Source: Paenibacillus wulumuqiensis (GTDB taxonomy: Bacteria; Bacillota; Bacilli; Paenibacillales; Paenibacillaceae). Taken from it: a DNA stretch of 64,000 bases. The notes below the pieces were generated by a model, which worked only from the letters and a program-made list of their open reading frames with translations, was not told the origin of the DNA and ran no database searches. Shown here piece after piece: positions 54,861 to 63,364 of this stretch. Position numbers and translations under genes: made by a program. Numbering within the stretch: position 1 is the stretch's first letter; the number at the start of each line of letters is the position of its first letter. The stretch covers positions 124,001-188,000 of the forward strand of contig NZ_LAQP01000016.1 of NCBI RefSeq assembly GCF_000971965.1, read 5' to 3'.

Positions 54861-56810
54861 CTATTGGTAGGTGTTATCACTTACAGTTGGCACCGCCCGC
54901 TCCCCATACGTATCTGCCAGAACCGAACTGCCCGGCTGATTATAAAATACGAGCAGTTCCTGCAGCACCACCCAATTGGGTGATGCATCAATTACCAGCA
55001 TCAGCCCCTCATACTTGCCTGGCGTTACCGGAATTGGCTCCAGCACACCGCCTGCCGGATTATACGGCACCTGTACCTGTCCATCGTACAGCAGTATCCA
55101 GTCCCTGCCTTTGAGACCATAGATTATATAGTGCTGTACTGCCGGTGGATGCACGGTAGCCACCGGCTGTACCGCATGAATATCGATAGGCTGGGAAAAG
55201 GCGAAATTGATTGTACCATTTTTGTGTTCTCCACTTTCCGGCACCCAGCCCTGGCGCAGGTTGCGATCCGCTGCATAGTCCGGCAGAGCATTATCAAACG
55301 AACCGGATGCGGTCACCTTGGTGTCCAGCGGCAGGAAGTCACCGGTGCTATAGCTTCGCGGCGTAGCGACAGCCACTTCCGAATAGCCATAGTCTTCGCC
55401 ATTCACAACTGCCTGTACCAGTACGTAATAAGGACTGCCATTGTTGATCAGACCTGTCAGCGTATAACCAGCATAGGCGTCCTCACTTACAGTCACCATC
55501 TCAGTCTGCGCAATATCGCCGTACTCATTGCCATAGGTGATCCGGTATTGATCGGCTTCGGCTACCTTATCCCAGGTGAGCAGAAGCTGCGCATTCCCGC
55601 TCGTCGCCTTTACATTCTGTACCGGGGTATGGTCGGTGTTATAACGTACTTCGTTGACGAAGATTGGCGCGGTGGACGACTCAATGCGCACACTAATATC
55701 GGTATACCAGCCCGGCGCCACAGGAAAAGGTTCCAGTGCTACAGGAGACTTAGCCCCTTCCAGATGAATCTGCCGCTGGGCCAGCACTTGCTCGGATGAC
55801 CCTCTTCCCTTAAAAATGGTATAGGTCAGGTCACTGTCTTCCGCTGCCGAGACGATGAGCTGAAGTTCGCTCACATAAAGCGGATAGAAAAATTCATAAT
55901 ACAGCTCGCCCTGCGGATCGTTTCCATTATGCCTCCACATAGTGGACATATTATGATCTCTCGTATTAATTACAGGATGACGATACCACTCACCATTGGA
56001 GCCAGCGGTCATATAACTTGGAAAATCAAAACCGTCGACCGGTATATTGAGCACTTCATTGGAGTAGTTGCTTCGTGATCCACCGTCCAGAGCAGCTACT
56101 GTAAAATAGTAGGTCTGTCGATTGTTTAGATTAGGAATGGTGAGCCCGCTATACATATCGGCGGCTACATCGAGTGTCTGCGTATATACACCCGATTCAG
56201 GACCATATCTCACCCGATAGCCGGAAGCGCCGGATACCGGCTGCCAGGTCAGATGCAGCTGCTGATTGCCATAGGTTGTCTTCAATCCTGACGGGGAATT
56301 CAGATCCGAAATATACTGCAGCTCGCTGATCAGCAGATATGGCCGGGTAGACTGAGCTGTAATTCGGATACCATCATACCAACCTGCCGGCACCGGAATC
56401 GGATCAAGAGCGACGTAATCTTGTGGGTCAAGTTTATACGTCTTCTTGCCAAGACGGCTCCATTTCCCATCTTGCAAGCCTTCCACCGTATACGTCTCGT
56501 AGCGTTTGCCTATACTGCCAGTGGACAATTGTACCGCTTTCATATTAACCGCTTCGGGAAAAACAACCTGCAGACGGGCATACCGGGCATTCAGCTTCCA
56601 GATGCTGTACCAGTTGCCATCGCCTATATTTTCCGGTTCAAATGTTACTCCTTGGGTGCCGCTGGCTGTATAAATCGTTCCCGCAGGCAGCGTACTGCCC
56701 TGCATATCTTCAATTGTATCCGCATTCGAGCGACCCGCTGCGGGCAATAGTAACACCAGCAGCATACAGCAGCACATGTACCATTTAAAGCCTTTGGATC
56801 TCGTCGTCAT
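54861..56810 (-). CDS. Secreted discoidin-like/fibronectin III multidomain protein
   Basis: A 649-residue protein with a signal peptide (residues 1-31). Two fibronectin type III domains are seen: NSPSGLKTTYGNQQLHLTWQ near 170-255, and TPVQNVKATSGNAQLLLTWD near 395-485. They alternate with three discoidin/F5-8C-like beta domains (about 35-165, 260-390 and 490-630), each ending with a phrase like EPIPVTPGKYEGLMLVIDA. The three domains are homologous to each other. No enzyme domain or wall anchor is visible, so it is probably a carbohydrate- or surface-binding protein. A CTCCTTT-complement ribosome binding site precedes the ATG. Confidence 0.75.
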   Translation of the reverse strand: MTTRSKGFKWYMCCCMLLVLLLPAAGRSNADTIEDMQGSTLPAGTIYTASGTQGVTFEPENIGDGNWYSIWKLNARYARLQVVFPEAVNMKAVQLSTGSIGKRYETYTVEGLQDGKWSRLGKKTYKLDPQDYVALDPIPVPAGWYDGIRITAQSTRPYLLISELQYISDLNSPSGLKTTYGNQQLHLTWQPVSGASGYRVRYGPESGVYTQTLDVAADMYSGLTIPNLNNRQTYYFTVAALDGGSRSNYSNEVLNIPVDGFDFPSYMTAGSNGEWYRHPVINTRDHNMSTMWRHNGNDPQGELYYEFFYPLYVSELQLIVSAAEDSDLTYTIFKGRGSSEQVLAQRQIHLEGAKSPVALEPFPVAPGWYTDISVRIESSTAPIFVNEVRYNTDHTPVQNVKATSGNAQLLLTWDKVAEADQYRITYGNEYGDIAQTEMVTVSEDAYAGYTLTGLINNGSPYYVLVQAVVNGEDYGYSEVAVATPRSYSTGDFLPLDTKVTASGSFDNALPDYAADRNLRQGWVPESGEHKNGTINFAFSQPIDIHAVQPVATVHPPAVQHYIIYGLKGRDWILLYDGQVQVPYNPAGGVLEPIPVTPGKYEGLMLVIDASPNWVVLQELLVFYNQPGSSVLADTYGERAVPTVSDNTYQ

Positions 56811-57152
56811 AATAGCCTCCTTTATACTGTACCGATCCGCCTGAAGTACGTACTCCGCCGGATAGTATTCGTATGCTGTATCCTGCTGGTCTCTATCCGG
56901 TTATCCCAGAATCCACGTCAAATGCCTGCATATGCAGGAGATTCGTTACACACCTCCTTTTACAGTGAATCTGCCTTAATCATAATCACTTAACACCTCA
57001 TCGAAAAGAATTATTTTCCATAAATGTATAATTAATATCCAGGGAAATATCGACGATATTACATATCCCATACTGATCCTGTTTGTCTTGGATCACAGCA
57101 AAAAAAGCCTTTCTCCAGCTTGTGGAGAAAGGCTCGTATTCACAGCATAGCC
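56811..57152. other. Intergenic region
   Basis: 342 bases, AT-rich in the middle, between two minus-strand genes. It contains the terminator of the methyltransferase gene (57101-57134). No convincing promoter or repeat identified. Confidence 0.5.
57101..57134 (-). terminator. Intrinsic terminator of the methyltransferase gene
   Basis: On the minus strand AGCCTTTCTCC-ACAAGCT-GGAGAAAGGCT followed by seven Ts. Confidence 0.9.
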
Positions 57153-58022
57153 CTATTTAATTTCTGCGCTGTCTGCTGTCATCGCATAGGCGGACAGCGA
57201 TTCCAGATGGTCCAGACCGCGTATGGATTCTTCCAGCAGCCGGACTTCCGAGCGGATCAGCATTTTTAATTTATCCGGCAAATGGTCCAGCTCATCGAGT
57301 TCCCTGCCATAATCACGCAGCACTGTCTCGGTCTCCCATTGTCCGTCCTGCAGATTGTTGGCAGCGATAACCTGCTCGCGCCGGATGATCCAGCCTGCCT
57401 CTGCCGCAGCATCGCGAATATCCTGAGGGGTAAACAGCGTACGCACATTGGCCGAGCTGCTTTCTTTGAAGCATTCGTATTTGGCCTGAATCAGTATGGA
57501 GAGCAGATGCGGGAACTGATGCATATTCTGGATCTGGGTATCCCATTCGGCAAAGCAGAGCTTTTTGCCCCATTTGTGTATTTTGCGGAAAATGCCTATC
57601 AGCTCTTCATTGGAAGTCAGGTACCAGGAAGCATGAGACAGCACGATGTGGCTAAATGTACCTGCCGGGAAATCGGTCTCCGGTGCCAGCAGATCTACTC
57701 CATATTCCATACGTGTCTGGAAGCCGAGTTTGGATTTGAGCAGGAATTTGGCTGAGTCTCCGACAGTTACGGGACTTCCGTAATCCGGTGATGCGATATC
57801 GATCCCGTACACCAGTCCGTCCCGGCCAACCTGATGGGCCAGTACAGCGGTTGTGTCCCCCTGACCGCAGCCGATCTCCAGTACTTTGCTGCCCGGCGGA
57901 ATGTCCCAGAAATCCACCAGATTCAGCCGATGACGGGTCTGAACCCGCTGCATCTCCGGATGATCCTTACCCACCGCCATACAGCTGATAATTTCGTCCA
58001 GCATATGCTCTTGCGTATCCAT
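57153..58022 (-). CDS. Class I SAM-dependent methyltransferase
   Basis: A 289-residue methyltransferase with motif I VLEIGCGQGDTTAVLAHQVG, then the acidic end of strand 2 (VYGIDIAS) and FSHIVLSHASWYLTSNEEL at motif IV. The C-terminal 130 residues are helical and probably define the substrate, which is unknown. The ATG 9 bases after GGGAGAG was preferred to a GTG directly next to it. Confidence 0.88.
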   Translation of the reverse strand: MDTQEHMLDEIISCMAVGKDHPEMQRVQTRHRLNLVDFWDIPPGSKVLEIGCGQGDTTAVLAHQVGRDGLVYGIDIASPDYGSPVTVGDSAKFLLKSKLGFQTRMEYGVDLLAPETDFPAGTFSHIVLSHASWYLTSNEELIGIFRKIHKWGKKLCFAEWDTQIQNMHQFPHLLSILIQAKYECFKESSSANVRTLFTPQDIRDAAAEAGWIIRREQVIAANNLQDGQWETETVLRDYGRELDELDHLPDKLKMLIRSEVRLLEESIRGLDHLESLSAYAMTADSAEIK

Positions 58023-58405
58023 TGTATACACCTCTCCCTCTACGTCTTGCCTATATGGTATTGTTCAAGCAATAATGATGCAGCGAAACAGAATGCGAGC
58101 TATTTATTTATGAAATGGTAGGGAATGATGCCAATCGGCGGGATGTCCCAGTCGCTGTTCATAGGGTATCCACTCGGTCATGTTGTAGCTCCCTTCGGTA
58201 TTTTTACTGTCTATTATAATGCAGAGAGGACTAGCCATTGTTACCGGTTTGACAGGATAATCACTGATTTTTTGGACGATTTCTCTAATGTCAAATTTGA
58301 CATATAAAGTGAGGCATGATAATTTAGAGTCATTCTTTTCTTGTAAATTATGGAATTTATTTTATCATCAAAAGATGGACGATATACAGAACAGGAGGAA
58401 TCATC
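58023..58405. other. Divergent intergenic region with operator
   Basis: 383 bases. Holds the promoter/operator of the M20 amidohydrolase gene (58288-58325). Nothing else was recognised. Confidence 0.5.
58288..58325 (+). promoter_or_regulatory. Promoter with overlapping palindromic operator
   Basis: ATGTCAAATTTGACAT (58288-58303) is a perfect 16-base palindrome. Its right half contains the -35 TTGACA (58297-58302), followed after 17 bases by TAATTT (58320-58325). A repressor bound here would block the promoter of the amidohydrolase gene. Confidence 0.6.
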
Positions 58406-59605
58406 ATGAAAGAACAATGGATTCAGGAACTAAAAGCACAGCAGGAACAGATCGTCGCCTGGCGCAGACATATGCACCAGTACCCGGAACTGTCATTCCA
58501 GGAAGTGAAGACTGCCCAGTTCATCGCGGATACGCTCACCGGATTTGGCTACCAGGTACGTACCGGTGTCGGTGAAGGCGGCATTCTCGCCGATCTGCAG
58601 GGTGGACAGCCCGGACCGACGATTGCATTTCGTGCGGACTTTGATGCCCTGCCGATTCATGAGGAGAATGATGTTCCTTACCGTTCGCAAAATGACGGTG
58701 TTATGCATGCCTGCGGTCATGACGGTCATACGGCGGCACTGCTCGGCGTCGCCAAAGTATTGAGCATGCATCAGGAGCAGCTGGAAGGCAATGTGCGGTT
58801 TATTTTCCAGCATGCCGAAGAGCAGATTCCCGGCGGTGCCAAAGCGATGATTGATGACGGCGCGCTGGACGGTGTGGACGAAGTATACGGTGCCCATCTG
58901 GCGAGCTATCTTCCGCTCGGACGAATCGGTGTCATCGCCGGCCCGTCGATGGCGGCAGCCGATGGATTCTTCATCACTATTCAGGGTAAAGGCGGCCATG
59001 GAGCCAAGCCGGATCAGACGATTGATTCGATCGTAATCGGCAGCCAGGTGGTTAGCTCGCTGCAGCATATTGTCTCCCGTCATGTGAATCCGCTCAAATC
59101 TGCGGTCGTTACCGTTGGCGTCTTCCAGGCGGGATCGGCCTTTAACGTAATCGCGGACAAAGCCAAAATCGAAGGCACCGTGCGTACCTTTGACCCGGAA
59201 GTTCGCAAGCAGATTGAAGACGATATTCGTACGATGGTGCACGGCATTACCCTCGCCGAGCGGGCGAGCTATACGATTGATTATACCCACGGCTACCCGG
59301 CTGTGGTAAATCCTCCGGCACAGGCCGAGGAAGTACGTCAGATCGTCATCAGCACGCTGGGCGAAGAAGCGCTGTTCGATATTCCGGAACCGTCGATGGG
59401 TGCGGAAGATTTTGCCTACTATCTGGAACACAAACCGGGTAACTTCTTCTATGTCGGCTCGCAAAATGAAAGCGAACATACCGGCTTCCCGCATCATCAT
59501 CCGCGCTTTGATATCGACGAACAGGCGCTGCTGAATACCGGATGCGTGTTCCTCGGCATTACGGCAGAGAAGCTGCTGTCCAAGCGTGTGCCAGTGAACG
59601 GCTGA
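58406..59605 (+). CDS. M20-family amidohydrolase
   Basis: A 399-residue metal-dependent amidohydrolase of the hippurate/N-acyl-amino-acid hydrolase type. It has RRHMHQYPELSFQEVKTAQF, FRADFDALPIHEE, MHACGHDGHTAALLG, FQHAEEQIPGGAKAMI and a C-terminal MGAEDFAYYLE. Metal ligands and the catalytic Glu pair are all present. It removes acyl groups from amino acids or related amides; the exact substrate is unknown. AGGAGG lies 7 bases before the ATG. Confidence 0.93.
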   Translation: MKEQWIQELKAQQEQIVAWRRHMHQYPELSFQEVKTAQFIADTLTGFGYQVRTGVGEGGILADLQGGQPGPTIAFRADFDALPIHEENDVPYRSQNDGVMHACGHDGHTAALLGVAKVLSMHQEQLEGNVRFIFQHAEEQIPGGAKAMIDDGALDGVDEVYGAHLASYLPLGRIGVIAGPSMAAADGFFITIQGKGGHGAKPDQTIDSIVIGSQVVSSLQHIVSRHVNPLKSAVVTVGVFQAGSAFNVIADKAKIEGTVRTFDPEVRKQIEDDIRTMVHGITLAERASYTIDYTHGYPAVVNPPAQAEEVRQIVISTLGEEALFDIPEPSMGAEDFAYYLEHKPGNFFYVGSQNESEHTGFPHHHPRFDIDEQALLNTGCVFLGITAEKLLSKRVPVNG

Positions 59606-59684
59606 CACAGGAATGGGTGGGAATGAACAGCATCGCAGGAGTCAGATGGTGCTGGGTATGTGCATAATTGGCATGCATGAACAT

Positions 59685-59819
59685 CTATTGACCCTTTGTA
59701 TGGAAGTAAGGACCTGGCCAGGCTGCCGGGTCCTTTTTTGATGTGTTGGACAGATGGATATCCGTCGCCACCAGATATTCATAGTCATTCATGATTGCTG
59801 CTGTAATATGCAGGGTCAT
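59685..59819 (-). CDS. Possible 44-residue small protein or gene remnant
   Basis: An ATG with GGAGG 7 bases upstream opens a 44-codon frame beginning MTLHITAAIMNDYEYLVATD. The C-terminal half runs through the sequence of the amidohydrolase terminator, so it may be the surviving start of a truncated gene or chance. No family recognised. Confidence 0.3.
   Translation of the reverse strand: MTLHITAAIMNDYEYLVATDIHLSNTSKKDPAAWPGPYFHTKGQ
59708..59739 (+). terminator. Intrinsic terminator of the amidohydrolase gene
   Basis: AAGGACC-TGGCCAGGCTGCCG-GGTCCTTTTTTG, about 100 bases after the stop. Confidence 0.85.
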
Positions 59820-59962
59820 GTCTTTTCCTCCAATTCTATAAAATATTGCGAATTCCTCTGCCGATATGTGAGCGAATGCCGTTTCATTGGGTAAGTATGC
59901 TGTAGATAGCCAGACAGGAACTATTCACAGCTTCTATCACTATAACGAACGGAGAGATCAAT

Positions 59963-60406
59963 ATGGAAACGAAAAACCTGGTATATGGAATTATTACGGG
60001 AGCATTGGTAGGAGCAGGGGCGGCATTGCTGCTGGCACCAAAGTCCGGAGAAGATATGCGTTACAGCCTCAAAACAGGTACAGCAAGTGCGGCCTCTTCC
60101 GCTTCCGAGCTGGCGGTAACAGCCAAAGAAAAGACACAGCTGGCTACAAGCCGCGGTCAGGAAATCATCCAGATGATTCGCGAGATTACACCTGTCGTGC
60201 AGGAAGCGATCAGTGTAGTCAAAGAATGGAAAGAAGTGCTGCAGACTTCTGCAGGCGAACTGAAGACGGAAGTACAGGGATTCAAATCCAGTGACAGTTC
60301 TTCTTCACAGCCTTCACAATCTTCCCAATCCACGCCACCTTCCCAGTCTTCATCGTCTGGACAGGCTTTACCGGAAGGCAGAACTCCTTCATCCGTAGGC
60401 TTCTGA
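59963..60406 (+). CDS. YtxH-domain protein
   Basis: A 147-residue protein with the YtxH N-terminus: a glycine-rich membrane helix (LVYGIITGALVGAGAALLLA) followed by PKSGEDMRYSLK. A helical middle and a Ser/Gln/Pro-rich tail come after. YtxH proteins are general-stress-associated membrane proteins of unknown action in Bacillota. CGGAGAG lies 7 bases before the ATG. Confidence 0.85.
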   Translation: METKNLVYGIITGALVGAGAALLLAPKSGEDMRYSLKTGTASAASSASELAVTAKEKTQLATSRGQEIIQMIREITPVVQEAISVVKEWKEVLQTSAGELKTEVQGFKSSDSSSSQPSQSSQSTPPSQSSSSGQALPEGRTPSSVGF

Positions 60407-60802
60407 TTTATCCAAATCCAATAGCCAAGATATCTACCGGAAATGGTCTCTATCCAGAGATCGTTTCCGGTTTTTGCTGTCTGGCCGCTCTTATAGGGCC
60501 TCTTCACTTACTGCCATTACTCCCTGTCCGGCTTCTGCTTCTATTATTTCATATTCAACCCTTCGGTATACATATATGTAATCTGACGTTATTCAACAGC
60601 ATTCATGCCTGATTGGATTGGAATATGCGGTATATGTCATTTACGGTCTATGAATTAGTGCTTACTTCCTCTTTTTCCTTTTATAAGACCGGTGTTATTT
60701 TGTGAATATGAAAGATCAGAGAAGGAAAGAATCAGATCCTGCATATAGGGAACTGATCTTATATTCCATCCACCACATTTGCCCAAAGAGGAGAAAGATA
60801 AA
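60407..60802. other. Intergenic region before pectate lyase
   Basis: 396 bases. Holds the YtxH gene's terminator and an AT-rich upstream region of the pectate lyase gene. No clear promoter or cre site was identified. Confidence 0.5.
60437..60476 (+). terminator. Intrinsic terminator of the YtxH gene
   Basis: CCGGAAAtGGTCTCT-ATCC-AGAGATCgTTTCCGG then TTTTTG; a long stem with one mismatch. Confidence 0.88.
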
Positions 60803-62296
60803 ATGACAAAGAAAAGACCGCATCAAGGAATGACCCTGCTGTTAAGCGGTGTACTGGCACTGACTGCTCTGCCTTTATCCGGTACGCAGACCCATGCTGC
60901 CGATTCCGTTTCCGTCAACACTTATGAAAGCGCTATCTTATCGGAAATGCAGGCTGCTTCTCCGTACAACGTCTATAATCTGACCGGCTTCTCCACCGGC
61001 AATATCGGCGGCGGCATTATCCCGGAGACCGACAGCCGTTACAAAAAAGTATACAATGCCACCGATCTCGCCCAGGCGCTGCGCAAAAACTCCGGTATTA
61101 AAGTGATCGAGATTATGAACGATCTGGATCTGGGCTGGAATGAGCTGCCAGCAGCCGCAAAGACTTCGCCTTTTGCCGCTCATAATGCCCCGCTCACCCA
61201 TCCTGTGCACAAGAAAACCGGTGTCAGCAAGCTGAGTATTGATGGATTTGACGGACTGACCATTTTCTCGGCCAACGGTGCCAAAATCAAGCATACCGGC
61301 ATTACGGTCAAACGCAGTTCCAATCTCATCATCCGTAATCTGGAATTTGACGAATTATGGGAATGGGACGAAGCGTCCAAGGGCGATTATGACAAAAACG
61401 ACTGGGATTATCTCACCATCGAAGGAGCCAGCTCCAAAGTTTGGATCGATCACTGTACATTCAACAAAGCCTATGACGGCATCGTCGATGTCAAAAAAGG
61501 CAGTTCCGGCGTGACTATCTCCTGGTCCTATTTCCGCGGTGACAACGGCAACAGCGGCAGCTGGGTCAGACAGCAAATCGAGGCGATGGAAGCGAGCAAA
61601 TCCGCCTATCCCATGTACAATTATTTGCGCAGCAGCGCGGTTGGCATGACCATGGAGGATATCATCGCCATCTCCTCCGGTCAGAAAAAGACCCACCTCG
61701 TCGGCGCTACCGAATTTGCCTCGGATAATGCCGATCTGGAAGTGACGCTGCATCACAACTATTATCTGGATATTCAGGACCGGATGCCTCGTCTGCGCGG
61801 CGGTAATGCCCATGCGTATAATATTGTGATGGACGCTTCCGGTCTCGCCGCAGCCAAGAAGCGTATCACTCCGGCGATGGAAAAGGCGATTACATCCAAA
61901 GGTTATCATTTTACCGTAACCAGTAACGGCGCGATCTCTACTGAAGATGGCGCACTGCTGGTGGAGAAATCCCGTATTATGGATGTCGCTTCTCCGATTC
62001 GCAACAATCAGGCGGACCCGACCGATGCCAGCTATACCGGCAAAATCCGTGCGCTGGACACCATTTATGTGAATGATGGCAAGACATTCCGCGGTGATAG
62101 CGACAGCGCCGGCAGCCCGCTCGCTCCTTATCCGGCTCCGGCCAAGCCGTTCTCGTGGAATCGATTCAGCACACTGCCTTACAACTACCAGACCGATGAT
62201 CCGGCTACACTGGTTACCCGTCTGCTTGCTGCTGATGGTGCAGGCTCCGGCAAGCTGGGCTGGGCCAAGGAGAACTGGCTGTTGACCCGGTACTGA
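60803..62296 (+). CDS. Secreted pectate lyase, family PL1
   Basis: A 497-residue enzyme with a signal peptide (residues 1-33, ending THAADS). The parallel beta-helix lyase core shows LIIRNLEFDELWEWDEASKG, KVWIDHCTFNKAYDGIVDVK (calcium-binding Asp), VTISWSYFRG and NYYLDIQDRMPRLRGGNAHA, which holds the catalytic RxPxxR. It cleaves polygalacturonate by beta-elimination. The C-terminus (LAADGAGSGKLGWAKENWLL) is usual for secreted PL1 enzymes. GAGGAG lies 9 bases before the chosen ATG; an earlier in-frame TTG overlaps that site. Confidence 0.93.
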   Translation: MTKKRPHQGMTLLLSGVLALTALPLSGTQTHAADSVSVNTYESAILSEMQAASPYNVYNLTGFSTGNIGGGIIPETDSRYKKVYNATDLAQALRKNSGIKVIEIMNDLDLGWNELPAAAKTSPFAAHNAPLTHPVHKKTGVSKLSIDGFDGLTIFSANGAKIKHTGITVKRSSNLIIRNLEFDELWEWDEASKGDYDKNDWDYLTIEGASSKVWIDHCTFNKAYDGIVDVKKGSSGVTISWSYFRGDNGNSGSWVRQQIEAMEASKSAYPMYNYLRSSAVGMTMEDIIAISSGQKKTHLVGATEFASDNADLEVTLHHNYYLDIQDRMPRLRGGNAHAYNIVMDASGLAAAKKRITPAMEKAITSKGYHFTVTSNGAISTEDGALLVEKSRIMDVASPIRNNQADPTDASYTGKIRALDTIYVNDGKTFRGDSDSAGSPLAPYPAPAKPFSWNRFSTLPYNYQTDDPATLVTRLLAADGAGSGKLGWAKENWLLTRY

Positions 62297-62324
62297 GTCT
62301 GGAGCTGGGGTAATGCTGATTGGC

Positions 62325-62360
62325 TATAAGCTGATTCGGTATAAGCTGATTCGGTATAAG
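62325..62360. repeat. 15-base tandem repeat
   Basis: TATAAGCTGATTCGG occurs twice in tandem (62325-62354) and is followed by a partial third copy (TATAAG). It lies between the pectate lyase stop and its terminator. Probably a slippage product. Confidence 0.85.
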
Positions 62361-62385
62361 TAATGGGTAATTCAAATTAGGATGC

Positions 62386-62418
62386 AAGCCTCCGGCAGTA
62401 AGTCTCGGAGGCTTTTTG
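62386..62418 (+). terminator. Intrinsic terminator of the pectate lyase gene
   Basis: AAGCCTCCG-GCAGTAAGTCT-CGGAGGCTTTTTG. Confidence 0.88.
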
Positions 62419-62587
62419 ACTATTTTATGACTGTACGGTCAGCAAAGTGCCAAGCAGAATCATGACTTTTCGCTTCGTTTATTTCCTCTACAACAACACC
62501 CTCCATATCAAGATACATCCAAATGCTTATCAATTTGCTATTTATGGGTAATACACTTTAACTATATATTGCAAAGGGGATTTAACT

Positions 62588-63280
62588 GTGTCACAGCCAC
62601 TACATCTGGACCCGATCCTTAGACAGGCTAATCTGCTGTGCCAGAGTCAGTTCGGTAAGAGACCCGATCGAATTCATGTGTATTCCAACAAACAAACAGC
62701 CGCAATTCTGCTGCATGAACTAACCGATCCCAGGGATGAACGACTGCCCGACGATCCGGATGAGTGTTACACTCATATTTACATTTTGCTCAGCCAGTTT
62801 ATTTTTCCTGCATTGCAAAAAAAGATTGAAGCCACACTTGGTTACAATGTGATGAATGTATTTATTGACTGGAAGCTGGAATATAACAGTGCTGTCATTG
62901 CCATGATCTTCGAAGCAGAACCCGAGACTCCCCACGAGGATCTGTATGCCGGCAAAGCCGAGCTGCACATGAAGATCAGCCAGATCACCGAATCCGTACA
63001 GAAAACGCCGAAATCCGTAGATTCGTTCTGGCTGTCCGATCATATTCTGGTTATCCTGCGCAAAGGGCAGCTAATCAACCTGGAAAAACAGATTATCAAA
63101 AAAGGATTCAATAGTGCACTTCGGGTGTCCAAGCGGGAGCTGGAATTGGGACGTTTCCTCGAAGAACTGCCGGTGCTTGATCTTCTCGGCAGACCGCTGA
63201 AAACAGCTTATCTGGACTGGGATTTTGAACAGGACTTCAGCATGCTGCTGCTTGTTCTTGACAAGCAATCCTCCCATTAA
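62588..63280 (+). CDS. MpsC (DUF2294)-family protein
   Basis: A 230-residue soluble protein with what looks like two copies of the DUF2294 domain, since renamed MpsC (linked in Staphylococcus to a sodium/membrane-potential system). First: GKRPDRIHVYSNKQTAAILL near 20-45. Second: DSFWLSDHILVILRKGQLIN near 145-165. The function of Paenibacillus members is unknown. GTG start with AAAGGGG 8 bases upstream. Confidence 0.65.
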   Translation: MSQPLHLDPILRQANLLCQSQFGKRPDRIHVYSNKQTAAILLHELTDPRDERLPDDPDECYTHIYILLSQFIFPALQKKIEATLGYNVMNVFIDWKLEYNSAVIAMIFEAEPETPHEDLYAGKAELHMKISQITESVQKTPKSVDSFWLSDHILVILRKGQLINLEKQIIKKGFNSALRVSKRELELGRFLEELPVLDLLGRPLKTAYLDWDFEQDFSMLLLVLDKQSSH

Positions 63281-63288
63281 CGCCGAAT

Positions 63289-63322
63289 AGCCCTGCCGAC
63301 GTCTATGTCAGCAGGGCTGTTT
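63289..63322 (+). terminator. Probable terminator of the MpsC-like gene
   Basis: AGCCCTGC-CGACGTCTATGTCA-GCAGGGCT followed by a short GTTT. The stem is strong, the T-run weak. Confidence 0.6.
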
Positions 63323-63364
63323 GATGATATAAGGAATTATCGATTGGATCTACCGGCTGGTAAC

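Larger units (their letters stand above)
59606..59962. other. Intergenic region
   Basis: 357 bases. It contains the amidohydrolase terminator (59708-59739), a possible 44-codon gene on the minus strand (59685-59819) and the start region of the YtxH gene. Confidence 0.5.

Noticed and set aside
58493-59608. 371-codon open frame antisense to the M20 amidohydrolase gene
   Set aside because: The plus-strand gene has all catalytic motifs; the antisense frame is a composition artefact.
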